Assembly: GCA_947685225.1 (NCBI GenBank)
Contig: CANTUV010000007.1
Span: forward strand, 11,180,501-11,244,500
DNA: 64,000 bases
Source of the DNA: Garcia nutans
Lineage: Eukaryota > Streptophyta > Magnoliopsida > Malpighiales > Euphorbiaceae
Reading direction: 5' to 3'
The notes beneath the pieces are model-generated. The model worked only from the letters and a program-made list of their open reading frames with translations, was not told where the DNA came from and did not search any database. The first letter of the stretch is position 1, and every line of letters starts with the position of its first letter. A program made the position numbers and the translations under genes. Of the stretch, positions 46,661 to 59,646 are shown piece after piece.

Positions 46661-48545
46661 TTATGTTTATATTATGTATTTATTGTATATATTGAGTATA
46701 TATTGCATGAATGTTGTGTGTATAAAATTTAAAAAAATAAAGTTAAAAAATATTAAATAAATTGTTAAATTTATTTAATAGATGATGTGTGTATGTTTGG
46801 TATATGTGTATATGTTATTGTTTATTTTTTATATGTATTTTGTATATACTGTGTATATATTGTGTTTTTTATGTATATGTTGACAATATGAGAAAAAAAT
46901 TATAAATAAAAAAATATAAACAATAATAAAATATTAAAAAAAGAAACTAAAAAATTACAAAAAATAACATTTTTTTTCATTTTTTCCTGTAAAAATGAAA
47001 AAAGAAAAAGCAATTTCGTAGTTTTGAAATGAACTTTAGGTTGGCCGTAATTTTGAAAACAAAATCTCAAAGCCAGTTATATTGTGTAAATTCCTCCTAA
47101 AAAAAGCTGAATTTCAAAAATAATATACTTCAAAAAAATATTTTCAAATTCACTCTAAATTTCTTTTTATTTACAAAAATACATTCTCTCTAACTTCAAA
47201 TAATATTTACTTCAATTTTTATCTTTTTTTAAAACTTTATTAAAATAAATATGTTGCAATAAAAATAATAAAAATTAATATTTTAAATTACATTTTCAAT
47301 ATATAAAATATATTAATTTTATGGAGGTAAAATTTTAATTATAGTTTCAAATAGAAAATAAGAGTCATAAAATTTATATAAAAATATTTAAATAAGTAAA
47401 TTTATAAAAACTTAAAATATTTTTTAAAAATTATTAAATTTATATTTTAAAAATTATTAAATTTATATTAAAATAAATTTATATATTATACTCATAAAAT
47501 AAAGTTAAAAATTAAATTTATCATATGTATATTATGTGTATTTATTGTGTGTATATTGAGTGTATATATATTTATATATATTGTGTATATGTTCTATATA
47601 TAATAAATTTCAACTGATAAAATATATACTTATTTATTTGTGTGAGATCTCGTCTAAGTACCGATCTGTTCTGCTCAGAAATTCTAAGCTGAAATGTTCA
47701 TTTGGGTTTGGTATCATATAACATCACCGCATACGATATTCAGTCGAATCGGTAAGCTTGAGCTTAAACATAGATTTTCTATTTTGAAAAAAATAGTCCA
47801 CTCTCCTTTTGTAATGAAAAAGAGGGAGTGACTTTTTATTTTGAAAAATAAAAATTAGAGAACTGTCGTCTTAAATTATTTAATTTCAAAAAAATTCAAA
47901 AAAAATCCATTTATTTTATTTCAGGAATAATTATGAATGATAATTATATTTATGCATGTACAAATAACTAACATAACATCTACGAATGCGAAAATAAAAA
48001 AAAAAATTTACATCTCTAATGCATACACAAAAAAACTTTGACTCTAGTCTTTATAGATTATAGATCAAGCACAAATCTCCAACTGAAAATTATTAAAAAT
48101 AAATAATATTAAATAAATATCGCATTCATTCAAGATAACAAATAAAAATAAAACTAAAACGAAAGAACTTGTAATAATGAATCTTAAAAATAATAATAGT
48201 AAAGAAAAAAAAGATAAAAGAAATTAATTGGACCAATTTTAGGTATTTAAGTGAGGGTTCACCACTGAAAATAATATTATCTACTTATCATGTTTGAAAG
48301 AGAATCAAAATCATAAAAAGTTTGTACCTTTGATTGTAAATGACTTTAGTTAACCAATCATTACAGAATGAAAATAGATAAAGCGAATACGCAAACACCT
48401 GGGTGATCACTTTCTCTTAACAAATGGTTAAAGAGTTTTGTCGTTTCTTAACTCCACTTAATTATATAATTTAGTGAAATTAAATAATTGTGGTAATAAA
48501 AATCAATTCTAATAAATGAAATAATTATGAATTTAATTAACTTTA
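46661..48545. other. AT-rich DNA with possible repeat fragments
   Basis: Many GTATATATTG-type short repeats occur at 46660-46890 and 47520-47610. At 47640-47770 a more complex segment (GAGATCTCGTCTAAGTACCG...TTTGGTATCATATAAC) may be part of a transposable element. No coding similarity was seen. Confidence 0.4.
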
Positions 48546-48725
48546 GTGAGTTAGAGTCTTGATGTCAAAAATTCAGATTTCTGACTAAAAGGGGAGGATC
48601 CCTATTTATAGGGATCGAATGAGAGCCTTGGGCCCACACGACGCGACTGATCTGCCAGTGGTGCGGCTCGTCCATGCCATGTGAGGCACGACCTCTTTCA
48701 GATCAGACGGCGACCTGCGCGGCGA
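48546..48725 (-). promoter_or_regulatory. GC-rich island with a palindromic TATA box, LTR- or promoter-like
   Basis: An isolated GC-rich stretch (48620-48725) lies upstream, on the minus strand, of CCTATAAATAGGG inside the palindrome GATCCCTATTTATAGGGATC at 48597-48616. The order GC-rich region, TATA box, then AT-rich leader fits a promoter firing leftward, such as one in an LTR. No gene or second LTR copy was found to prove it. Confidence 0.4.
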
Positions 48726-50051
48726 AGTAATTTTAATCCATTTTTTTTTCAAATAAAAGTAGAAAATTTTATTTTTATACCAAATTAATTTTAAAATTTT
48801 ATTTTTATGCCAAATTATTTTTTTAGTCAAATACTCTTATTTTTGAATTAGGTGCAAACTTATGGGTTTATAGTATGTTATTTAATTATGTTATATATAT
48901 TACGTGAATGTTGTGTAAATATTTATATTATATATATATATATATGTATTTTGTATATGTTGAATTCTAATTGATAAAATATATATCTTTTTGTATTTTA
49001 TTTAATTATGTTATATATTTTAGTCTATGGCATGTATATATTGTATGAATGCATGTATATGCTATATTTATATCATGTATATATTTTATGTATGTTAAAT
49101 TTTAATTGATAAAATATATATTTCTTTGAATGTTTTTTAATTATGTTGTATATATATATATATTATATGAATAGTATATATATTGTGTATATGTTAAATT
49201 TCAAATCTTAAAAAGAGGCATGGCATAAGTTTTAATTTTTAAGTTGAAAATTTTAATTTTAAAGTTGGTTTTATATTTATAATAAAATTAAATTTTATAA
49301 ATATTGTTTATTATGATTATTAATTAATTTTTTTTGTCAAAAAAAATTAATTTTATTTACAAAATTGAAAGTTTGTACGAGCATCCTTGTATCAACACAG
49401 AGAACAGTAGTTTAATCGCTGTAACTGGAGCCTAACATCCTCGCAATTCAATAGCACTCCAACCAAATCATCATTTACAAAATACCATAAAAGTCATCAA
49501 ATTTCAAACTACAACATTTCTGCATTGGCAAGCTTCCAGAAGCATATCTGTATAATTACTAATATTTTAGCTTCCATGATTATTCATTTAATATTGGAAT
49601 AAAGTGACGATAAGCCCCTAATATTCTTATAAAAATGCGAATTGGTATCTATGGTTTTTTTTTTCTTGTGCTCATTTAGGCACAGAATTCACTAAAATGT
49701 ACTATTTAAACTTATGTTTTAACGAGAAGTAAATACATATTCCTTTCAGTTCAAAAAAAAAAAATACATATTCCTTCTCCATTAACTTATGACTGATGTG
49801 GCATTAAAAAAAATTTTTATTTATTTTTAAACCATGACCAAATGTTCTTTACCTTTCTCAAGTCAAAATCCCCCCAAAAAAAAAACTTAAATCTTTCGCA
49901 AAAAATCCAACAGAGTTCAAAAATCCCAGAAATTGAAGTAGAAAATTCGATCGATTGTTAATTTGAGGCTTAATCTCATCTATGGATTCATCAATATCAA
50001 CAACTTCAACAGGATAAAGCTTGCTGAGGAGAACAAACAAGGAGCTAGATT
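48726..50051. other. AT-rich intergenic, no gene seen
   Basis: Short repeats of ATATATTATATGAATAGTATA type recur at 48890-49200. From 49380 to 50050 the sequence is more complex and may be the leader of the GRF remnant. A 60-codon frame on the minus strand shows no domain. Confidence 0.4.
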
Positions 50052-50481
50052 ATGAAGGTCCTCAAAAGGTTCTGCGATTATGCATACAAAGGGATGTGGA
50101 AAACTTCAAGTTGGACTTCATGGATCGATAAAAATCTTGGAAGAAGATTTTATTCCTGACTCAACTACGAAGTAATAACTTAGTTGTGGCCTATTTGAAA
50201 TTAGATTGGTTATGAAATTAACTGTATTTGTTGGCATTTTAGGTGAGAGATTGTGGATATTTTTTTATTGGCATGATAAGAAAATAGAAGGTCGAGTTAA
50301 AGAAGTGATAAATAAGATGAAATTGGATAACAGTTTATTATTGGCTGAGAATCAAAAATTAAAGTTACATGGGAATGCATCTGATTTTAAAGATGAAAAT
50401 GGTGCTTTATGGTTAGAGTTGAAGAAAGGTACTGCTGTGGATTGTGAAAAGGTTAAAAAAAAAAACAATTTATACAGTTAG
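50052..50481 (+). pseudogene. GRF-type zinc-finger protein remnant
   Basis: From ATG at 50052 the translation has CDYAYKGMWKTSSWTSWIDKNLGRRF, then a stop. It matches the GRF finger pattern C-x-C-G...TSWT..N.GRRF of short plant proteins, with the second Cys and the Gly replaced. After the stop and a frame change, 50206-50481 gives a hydrophobic VFVGILGERLWIFFYW followed by a basic/acidic coiled-coil-like part ending KKNNLYS. Plant GRF proteins of this type often end with a coiled coil and a hydrophobic segment. The second finger half (C...C..F.W) is not seen. Function is unknown in the family. Confidence 0.55.
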
Positions 50482-51345
50482 ATTTTACCCATGGTTGATA
50501 TTTGGGATAATGCCTGATTATTTTGTAGTGGGCAATACGTTGAAATTTTAAGAAGAATAATTTCGTGTAACAATAGTTAGATATTTGCTCAGTTAGAAAG
50601 GGAGCTCCAAACAAGCAGGTCCATGTTGGGTCTAAGACAAACTGCTTCCCGCAAGTTCAACAGTTTGAAGCAGAGATTGCCAAGCATACATTCAACGCTA
50701 TCAGATTTAGATCTAGCACTGATGATCTGCGGTAATGTAAGCTCAATTTGTGAAAAAAAAAAATAATCAAAGCAGTTATAAAATTTAATATATTTTTAAA
50801 TTTAAATCATATTAAGAATTATGAAATGTTTTCCACGTTTGATTTATTAATGAAGTTAGTTTTTATGGTACAGCTAAAGCCTAAAGTGTTAAAAAATTAA
50901 ATAGTTTGTCATATAAATAGACTTTCTTAAAAAAATTAATATATAATTATCTGTAACTGATGGCAGTTAGAAATTAATTAGAATTTAGAGTGCTAACATT
51001 GTAACTTTAAGATTTCTAGAGTGTGTTAGATGCAGAGCTATAAACAGAAATATAATTATCTCTAACTGATGATGCTGATTAAACACTATATGTATCATCA
51101 AATATACTCTAAACCTTTCTTTATTCAGAATTTGGTAAAACTTATAATATTAACTTAGTTCAAAAAAAAAAAAAAAACTCACAATATTAACTTCCCTTAA
51201 ACCATTATTAAGAAATTTATAAATTTTCAGCAAGCATGCCTATGATTAAACAAGTCTGGTAACTAGCTGAATGAATGATCCGTACACAAAAATTCATATC
51301 CTGTGCAAATATTATAAATTTATAGGATAATGAATAAGCTCAAAT
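50482..51345. other. AT-rich intergenic, no gene seen
   Basis: No protein similarity. Around 50590-50700 the plus strand reads like LERELQTSRSMLGLRQTASR in one frame, which could be a further exon of the GRF remnant's coiled coil, but this could not be shown. Confidence 0.4.
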
Positions 51346-51652
51346 TAACCAACCAAAATAGGAGCAAATAAAATTTGGAATTTGTATTCCCTTTCTCTTT
51401 TAAAATTTGTATACACAGTGTTTTTCTTTGCCCTAATTGATTCTCTATACACTAAACCTAAATTCACAAATCCCTTTCTGTTTCTCTGATCATATGCAGA
51501 GAAAATAAAAGAGGACATGATAGATCGGAAATCGGAATAAAATCCAATTCGCTTCTTCAAAATTACTGCCAATTAGATATTAATTAGCTCATCTCTGCTC
51601 TATCTGATACCTGAAAAATAAAATTATTCCAAAATACTGGCTATCTGCAGAT

Positions 51653-51844
51653 TCAATCGCGAATAGCATGGTCATGCCAGCAGAGAAGCATGGAGATGCA
51701 ACGACCAAGGATGTAAAAGCGAGTCTTCTGCTGCTTTACGATTACTAAACACCTTCTACGGAGACTGTCTTTTCTTCTGCGAGAGTGAGCTTTTCTTTTG
51801 CCGGCGGTAGCTTGCGGCGGCGGAAGGTGGTAGGAAACCGCCAT
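51653..51844 (-). CDS. DVL/RTFL (DEVIL/ROTUNDIFOLIA-like) small polypeptide, 63 aa
   Basis: The protein starts MAVSYHLPPP and ends with RRCLVIVKQQKTRFYILGRC followed by ISMLLCWHDHAI. This is the conserved C-terminal DVL/RTF domain (consensus R..V+EQRARFYI.RRCV.MLLCW+D). Family members are plant peptides of 40-150 residues at the plasma membrane, and overexpression in Arabidopsis changes cell proliferation, leaf and fruit shape. Residues 16-31 are strongly basic (KRKAHSRRRKDSLRRR). I chose the ATG at 51844 because it gives a family-sized protein. An upstream in-frame ATG at 51955 adds a 37-residue leader unlike the family. A TATA-like TATATAAATA lies about 75 bases upstream on this strand. There is no intron, as usual for the family. 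Confidence 0.88.
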   Translation of the reverse strand: MAVSYHLPPPQATAGKRKAHSRRRKDSLRRRCLVIVKQQKTRFYILGRCISMLLCWHDHAIRD

Positions 51845-51916
51845 ATATATTTGGAAACTACAAGAAGATTTTGTTAGGCAGCGGAAGTTGGAGATGAGAA
51901 TTGAGAAAGGAATCGT

Positions 51917-51930
51917 TATATTTATATAGA
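51917..51930 (-). promoter_or_regulatory. TATA box of the DVL gene
   Basis: The minus strand reads TTCTATATAAATATAAC about 75-85 bases before the chosen start codon, well placed for a short leader. Confidence 0.55.
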
Positions 51931-51959
51931 ACGATTTAAGCAGATATAGTCCCACTGTT

Positions 51960-54900
51960 TGTCGCTGGCCCGCTACTTGCTCTACTCTGCTAGATAAATT
52001 TCCTCGAAGGCTACTCTTTTTATCCTATTGACATTATTACCCTTTTCTTCAAATCTTTATATTTATTTTTTTGGGAATCATCAGATAATTTTTTATGTTT
52101 TAAAATATTAGTATTATTTTAAATGCTATTATTTTGAAGTATTTTAAAGAAAAAAAAATGAAAAATAGAATCATTATCTAATAAAAAAATATTTTCTATT
52201 TAAAAAAATTAAAAAATATTTTTCTATATTTATTAGATATAGTTTTAATTATTTTTTAAATTAAAAAAAATCAAGTATTAAATATCAATATTTGTTTTTC
52301 ATTTTGATTCAAACTATTGTTTATTTTTTTACTTTTTTATAGTTTGATTCTTTTGAGGTAGTTTTTTTTTTATAATTTGGATTATCTATTTTATTTGTCT
52401 ATATTATAATTTAAGTTGTGAATATTTTTAAGCTGATTTTATGATAACTTTTTAATATTATTTTTATACAAATTGAAAATTCTTAGACAATCATAAAAAT
52501 ACTTGTATAAAATTCTTGGTATAATAAGACTATAGGTTTGGCAGCTATCTTATCTCCAGATGTACCTATTAAAGAATAATATATCGCTGCATAATGAAAA
52601 TTATGCTTTCTTTATCATTAGGCCTAACAAATTTAGATTTCCATGCAATTCACCATTACAAATTGGTCTGTCTATCTTGTCCCATTATATTATCACAAAT
52701 TTCCTCCGTCCCATCTAGAAGTATATATATATGTATATATATATATACTTCGCCTCTAACATTATATACTCCGTCCCATTTAGAAAATATATATATATAT
52801 ATATATACATCGCCTCTAACAAGGCTACAAAAGAATTCAATTAACATCAGAAAAATTACATTATATGTCATTTTTAATTTTTTTTCAAAAAGATCCCACC
52901 ATACTATTTTTGATTTGTCAAAAAAAATATTAAATATATAATAAATATATATCATTAAAAATGAAATATAACTTTGATTAGAGTACTAAAAATATATTAA
53001 ACATATATATTTGAAAAAAAAAGTATTCTTGATATTAAAAATGAAAAGTGAATATTTTTAAAAGAGAAGGCGAGTTTTTTAAAATAATTTTTTAGGATAT
53101 ATTTAAATAAATTTCATTAATATACTAGTAGTTTTGGACCTAAATTAATTCTTATAGATTTAAGTTTAAGGCTCCACTCTAATATTTATTTATTTTTATT
53201 CATTTTGAGTAATATGAATATAATTTATTCAAAATTATAAATTTGCAAATGTTAATTGATTTTCATTTTCTTAAATTTGTATTAAGATTTCATAATTAAA
53301 CCAATTCATCACATTATATATTAATTTTGATAAAATTGAACAAAAAAATTGTATAATAATAATTGTAATAAAAGGGTATTTAGGTAAATAGAGAAAAAGG
53401 GCAATGGTCAAATGAGAGTGGGGGCTATTCAAAGGTTGAAAAGGACATGACATTAAAGAAACGAAGAGAAGGCGCGTAGAAAAACAAATCCCAAACCCCA
53501 CCACTGCCTTAGCAAACCTCACCTTGCGTGGCTTTTTTTTTTGTCTTTTTTTAAGCCCACGTTTTCAATTTCCCTTTCTTCTTCTAGGTTCACTAGTACT
53601 TGGCGGCCTATATACCGCTTTATCTCATATTTCATTTTGTCGCCAGAATATGAGAATTCTTCTTACTTACCAGTGAGAACCACTCAATTTATCAGGCAAC
53701 CTGCTACATCTCTTCAGCCTTGCCGACATACTCGTACCCTGATATATCGTAAAATTATCGGTCGACTTCTGATAATTAAATATTACGACTTCCTTTGGAG
53801 TTTTTTTTATTCTTTTTTTTCGTAAGAATAGTCTCGCTTTTTTATGGTCTCAAATTATAACCACTTATAATTTTAATAAATTAATTATAATATAAATTTT
53901 CTATAATATTCTTATTTAATAATATTTATTATAAATATATTTTATATTAGAATAGAGATATAATAAAAAAATTCTTCATAAAAAATATTTTTAATAAAAA
54001 TAATTAATAATTTTTAATTTTAATAAAATAAAAAAAATTTATTTTTAATTTTAATATTTCAACTAACATTAACATAAAGAATGAATTTACCACCACCAAA
54101 AAAAAAATCATATTTGTAAACTAGTAAGAGCTGCATAGGATTATATATTACTGTTTCATTCCAATTACCATTTTAAAAATAATCACATATATTAAAATAA
54201 TTATTAATAATTATAAATTTTATAAAAAATTTATACTACATCCATTTCACTTCAATTATTATTTTTAAAATAAATACACAAATCAAAATAATCTTTAATA
54301 ATTATAAATTTTATAAAAAATTTATAATATTTTACTTAATTAATATTTCAACTATATTTTTAAAAGTATTTAATATTTAAGAGTAAATTTAAAATTCTAT
54401 AATAATACTACATTGAATTTATAAAAATAAAAATAAAAATTAAATAAAATTTTATTCTTATACGGTAATTAAAATAAAATAGAGAAAATATTTTTTTAAT
54501 TATTTTTATTAAATTTACGTGGTAAAAAATAAATTTAAAATTTTTATAATTAATATTATTTTAAATTTATAAAAATTACAATTAAAATAGAAAAAAAATC
54601 TTACTAATTAATATTATCTCAACAGCCAATATCAAGCAAAAATCATCAGCTTTGGGACCCACCTTATCTCTAATGCCGTGGATAAGATATGGTGATATGA
54701 TTGATCGGGGAAAAAAGGGAAAAAGGGAAAAGATACCATCTTTTCTTCACCAGCTTAAGAAAACTTCCGCCACAACAGACAAAATGGTTTTGTATGTCCA
54801 ATGAAAATGAATATATATATATATATATGGTATTAATTACATTGTAATATTACACTTTCGTCCTTTTCTTTGTTCGGCCAATACATTACTCTTTCATCTT

Positions 54901-55445
54901 GATAGATATATTTTATTTACTTCACTTATTATTTTTAATAAATTAACTAATATTCATATATAATATTATTTATTAAAAATATTTAATAAATATATCTTGT
55001 AATAGAATAAAAATACAATATAAAAAAATACTTCAAACTTATTCAGTAATATAGAGAAATTATAATTTTGTAAGACTAAATTTGTTATATTATAAATTTA
55101 TATTTTTAAGAAATATTCACCAAACAAGGGGTTAAATTAAGTTAAATTCAAGGTATAGCTAAATTTTTATAAAATTGTATTAAAAAATTACATTTTGAGT
55201 ATTAGAAAGTTGTTTCAATCCGCTTCATCATCTTAAGAATGAAACGTCTCCAACTTCGGAGTAAATAATATCGAGAGAAACACCTTAAGATGATCTTAAT
55301 TAATAATTTTTCTTTGAAGTACGTATTGGTACCATATCATATAAAAAAAGGAAGCTGGAATCTCCTAACTTATTCGCTTATACTTTCCTGATTCTTCAGA
55401 CATGCAATTTCCTACTTGATTATTACAATTCAACTTAATTTAATA
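51960..55445. other. AT-rich intergenic, no gene recognised
   Basis: A 3.5 kb stretch with no family similarity on either strand. At 53400-53820 composition is more complex (GGCGCGTAGAAAAAC, CCCCACCACTGCC, then a poly-T run) and it could be an untranslated leader or a small gene, but the 94-codon frame there is not convincing. A (TA)n run lies near 54812. Confidence 0.5.
52700..52820. repeat. Two ~60-bp copies of a CCGTCCCAT...CGCCTCTAAC unit with (TA)n inside
   Basis: CCGTCCCATCTAGAAG-(TA)n-CTTCGCCTCTAACA is followed by CCGTCCCATTTAGAAA-(TA)n-CATCGCCTCTAACA. The CTCCGTCCCAT start resembles Stowaway-type MITE ends, but no TA-flanked inverted termini were established. Confidence 0.7.
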
Positions 55446-55449
55446 AAGT

Positions 55450-57560
55450 CTTAATTTTAAGTTAATTGAGATCGATTATATAATTTTTTTTACTCAATAT
55501 AATTTAAGATTATCTCTTCTGATAGATGAAACATTATAAGATTATTTTGGACCATTTTTAACTAAATCAGTTTAGAACTGCATCTGCTTCTCTTAGTTAT
55601 ATCTACTCTAACTTATTCGATTTTTCTAACCAGTACATTGTTAGGTCTTCATTTCACCTAGTCAAACTATCTCAATCTATGCTTTCTTATCTTATTCTCA
55701 ATACGTGCTACCCCCATTTTTTTTTCTAATACACTCATTACGGATTCTATCCATCCTAGTATGACCATACATCCATCTTATACTCTTATTTTCGCAATAT
55801 GCATTTTACTCATGTATTGTCCTTTTACTGCCCAATACCCACTACCATATATCATCACAGGTCGTATTGCAGTTTAGTAAAAAAAAATTAATTTAATTGA
55901 CATCTTTCGATCATATAAAACTCCTATAGCACCCCTCCACTTCATACAAACAGCTTTAATCCTATGATTTACATCTTCTTCACAACCCCCATCTTCTTGA
56001 AGAATAAAGCCAAGGTATTTAAAATAAGTACTATGAGATACTGTTATTCCGTCTAAAATAATTTCGCCTTTCTCTATTCTCGCTATTAAATCTACAATGT
56101 ATATACTCAGCCTTAGTCTTACTTAGCTTAAAACTCTTAGATTCCAAAGTGCTTCTCCATAACTCCAACTTTTGACTTACTCATGCTTAAGTCTCATCTA
56201 TTAATACAATATCATCTGCAAACATCATACACCAAGGGATGTCATTCTGTATATGTCTTGTTAGCTCATCTATGACCAAGGCAAAAAGATAAGGGCTGAA
56301 CCTTGGTGTAATCCACTATAAACGAAAAAATCCTTAGTATCCCCTCCCACAGTACAAACACTAGTAATGGCTCCCTCATACATGTCCTTCAAGATTTGGA
56401 TATATCGTATAGATATTCCCCTACGATTTAGGACCCACAATAAAACTTCTCTAGAGACTCTATCATACGCTTTTTTAAGTCAATAAAAATCATATATAAG
56501 TCATTCATCTCTCTATATTTCTTCATCAAATCTCTTATAAAAAAAAATAACTTCCATAATTGATCGACCAAACATAAAGTCAAACTGATTTGAGAAAATA
56601 TAAATATCTAACCGCAAATGGTATTTCAAAATCCTCTCCCACAATTTCATAGTGTGGCTCATAAGCTTTATACCTCTATAATTTGAGCAATTATGAATAT
56701 CTCCTTTATTCTTAAAAATAGGTATCAAATTACTTTGTATCCATTCATTAGGCATTTTCTTTGTACTTAAGATCTTATTGAAAAAAGATGTCAACCATAC
56801 AACTTTTGTATTTCCCAGACATTTTCAAACCTCAATAGGTATCTCATCTGGCTCACAAACATTACCAACTTTCATCATCTTCAAAGCTTCCTTAATTTCC
56901 GAAAACCTAATTCGTCTAGTGTATTTCATATTTTTTTTTCGGCCTAACGTCTAAACCCTCAATGTTACCGCTATGGTTACCATTAAGAAGTTTTTCAAAA
57001 TAACTTCTCTATCATTTCTTAATATCCTCTTCCTGAACCAGAATCTTATTCTTTTTATCTTTAATGCACTTAACTCGGTTTAAATCACGACATTTCTTGT
57101 CCCTTATCTTAGCCAATTTATAGATAGTTTGTTTTTCCTCATTTGTTCTAAATTTCTCACACAAACTCTTTAAATATTGTGCTCTTGCTTGACTAACCGC
57201 CTTTTTATCTTTTTTTGCTTGTTTGCACTGCTCAAAAGCATCATTGATATTACACTTGGGCAAACTCTTATACTATTCCCTTTTACTTCTTATCACTTTT
57301 TGCACTTCCTCATTCTACCACCAAGACTCCTTCAAGAGATGTCTATACCCTTTAGATTCTTCAAAAAAATTTCTAGCTACTCCTTTAATTGTTGTAGACA
57401 TGCCTATCCGCATATCATTTGATGACATACTCATATCTTCCTTCCACCCTCCAGCTTTGACCAATTCATTCTTGAATAATAATTATTTTTCATCTGTTAA
57501 AGTCCACCAACTAATCTTAAAAATATTATTCCTCCTAGGCCTACTATATGCAATTGGCAT
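55450..57560 (-). pseudogene. LINE (non-LTR retrotransposon) reverse transcriptase and C-terminal region
   Basis: In minus-strand order: KEDMSMSSNDMRI...WW-stop-NEEVQKVIRSKREYKS (about 57440-57250), ARAQYLKSLCEKFRTNEEKQ (57130-57190), then the RT fingers and palm. WIQSNLIPIFKNKGDIHNCS and NYRGIKLMSHTMKLWERIL lie at 56620-56740, HQGSALSPYLFALVIDEL at 56270-56320, and the active-site block CMMFADDIVLIDET at 56200-56235 (FADD intact). After it come FKYLGFILQEDGGCEEDVNH near 56000 and RIENKIRKHRLR near 55650. Stops and shifts occur about every 100 residues. The endonuclease is missing. No poly-A tail or target duplication was found. Confidence 0.85.
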
Positions 57561-59216
57561 CAACTATATGCAAATGAAAAGGTTTACACTTTAAATAAAT
57601 TGTTGTAATTTATTCTCTGGTATTAGATTCAGACCAAATAGGGAATTTTATGCATAAATCAAACACTGTTATGTATAAACGTAATCTTTACAATTTTTTA
57701 TGTGGTAATATTTGTCCAACAACTTGTCAGAATATTCCCCAAATGTGAGAGAACAATTTGCCAGCATCAGCTGAAAGCAACACCACGTACAGACAAAATT
57801 TCAAAAGGTCATTTTCACATTACACGTACTAGAAAACTTAACACGTAATATAATAAGGAAATTATTGGCATTTGACAAGGATTTTTAGTTAATCAATTGA
57901 GAAATAAGCAACTGCCGTATAGGAATCAGACTTCTATATTTAATAAACTCAAGAAAGCGACTCAGACAGCGCCTACCTTTATAGCGTTCATGGTTTGACT
58001 AATTTGTTTCATCTGATAAATGATTTTTAAAAAAAACATTTTAATAAAATTCTCCGCCCAAAGATAAAACAAGGCATTCTAGAATAAAATAAAAAAAAGG
58101 CGTTGCCTAGAACATTTTCCTATCATTATCAAATTCTTACTAATCCTATGTGAATTATATATATATATATATATATATATATTGCCATTAGATAGAATTC
58201 CAGGGGAGTGAGAGGGACATTTTGGTCTCAGGCTATTCTGCTGACCACCCGGGCGTCCCCTTGGGACAAAAGGGTCTAAAATCATGGATATTTCCATCTT
58301 TATAGTTTTTCAAGGTAACAGAAACTTAACAACCTCAAAACAGATTTGATTTCAGTTCAGATGCAGTATAACATTCCCATTTCATGTCCTGTAACTAAGC
58401 AGACGAACAATTCGGACAACACTGCTGGAATTATAAATACCTCTTTGTGGATATGCATCTCCTTGGGGAAGTTGAGCTTTTCATCCCTTCAAATGAAAAG
58501 ACCATTTATACATATACATCAGTTCATCGATAAATTAAAGGCTCATCTCATGCAAATATGGACCATAGCTCCACTCTGCCATGAAAAGGAAATAAGAAAA
58601 TATAATTTTGAGGCTGACTTGACATGTCTTATCTATTGTGCCCCTAAACTTTTATTTCTCCACGTTGTAAACTTTTTCTTATGATAAAAGTAAAAAATTT
58701 ATGAGAAATTCATTAATGACAATTTAAAACATTAAAAAAAATATTTATTTTTCATCATGAAAATTATTGGAGCTACATAAATAAAAAAAAAATAGTCATC
58801 TACTTCTAAACTTGTTAAGTTCTATCGTATTAAGCAATATATATATATATATATATATTAAAAAAATAATACAGATTTTTTTTTATTAATTTTAAGCTAC
58901 ACAAATTTCCCATCAATTCTACTTTTTGTTGTAACAAAGCCCTCAATGCTAAAAACAATGATAATAATTTAAAGATATGGAGAAATAAAAATTTAAGAGG
59001 TCAATAAACGTGACAAGTTTAGAAGCTCTAAAACGAGCTTTGCCTTGTTAGAAGTATCAATAAATTAATGGGGTGACAAATCATTAAAATTGATCAACTG
59101 AGGTGAAAAAAGACATTAAAGCATGGCTGCAAAGGCTACAAATTCTACAAGTGTGTGTGAGGTGGGCAAGTGAAAGAATTCCATACTGGAAAAGAAAAGG
59201 AAAAAAAGTTACACAA
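57561..59216. other. Intergenic, no gene recognised
   Basis: It contains (AT)n microsatellites near 58147-58181 and 58838-58858 and a GC-richer spot at 58195-58275 (GACCACCCGGGCGTCCCC). Open frames of 72 and 112 codons show no domain. Confidence 0.5.
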
Positions 59217-59358
59217 TGTTCGGTGTGTCCAAGACAATAGCTTAGGCCATTTTATTAAGAAACCCACAACTCAAGTAAGCCCAATGTGCAAGAAAACCCA
59301 ACACTCAAATCAAGTAAGCTGAAGCTGTTATTTGTCCATAGAATTCAAATTGCTAACA
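59217..59358 (+). repeat. Possible TRIM-type short LTR with primer site
   Basis: A segment of about 140 bp starts TGTTCGGTGTGTCCAAGACA and ends TTGCTAACA, followed by AGTATCAGAGCT (59360-59371), a tRNA-Met primer-site match. Near 59540 ACTTGAGGGGAGCTGGCA resembles a polypurine tract and is followed by TGTTCAAGACAAAATG, which could be the start of a degraded 3' LTR. This would be a TRIM (terminal repeat in miniature) of about 350-450 bp. The second LTR is weak. Confidence 0.45.
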
Positions 59359-59646
59359 TAGTATCAGAGCTTAAATGAAAATCCTAGAAGGCAAACCCAA
59401 ATGATAATATCCATGAAGAAAAAGATTGCATTTGGAGGCTGAAATTGGGCTAAGACTAATCCCATAAGTTAAAGCAAAAAAAAAAAAAGTCCAAATGACC
59501 TCTGGACTGAAAAAGAAATAAAATCCAGCCAGTCACACTTGAGGGGAGCTGGCATATAATACTGAGGATGTTCAAGACAAAATGACGAGTGGTAAAAGTC
59601 ATATGGATAAACATTTTTCTGATTCATCTTTTATAAAATAACATAC

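Noticed and set aside
51653..51955. 100-codon version of the DVL protein starting at 51955
   Set aside because: The extra 37 residues are unlike DVL proteins and would place the start upstream of the probable TATA box.
53541..53825. 94-codon open frame on the plus strand
   Set aside because: It is hydrophobic, runs into homopolymer T tracts and has no recognisable family.
57177..57594. Open frames of 81 and 123 codons on the plus strand
   Set aside because: They are antisense to the LINE N-terminal blocks, which show real family similarity.
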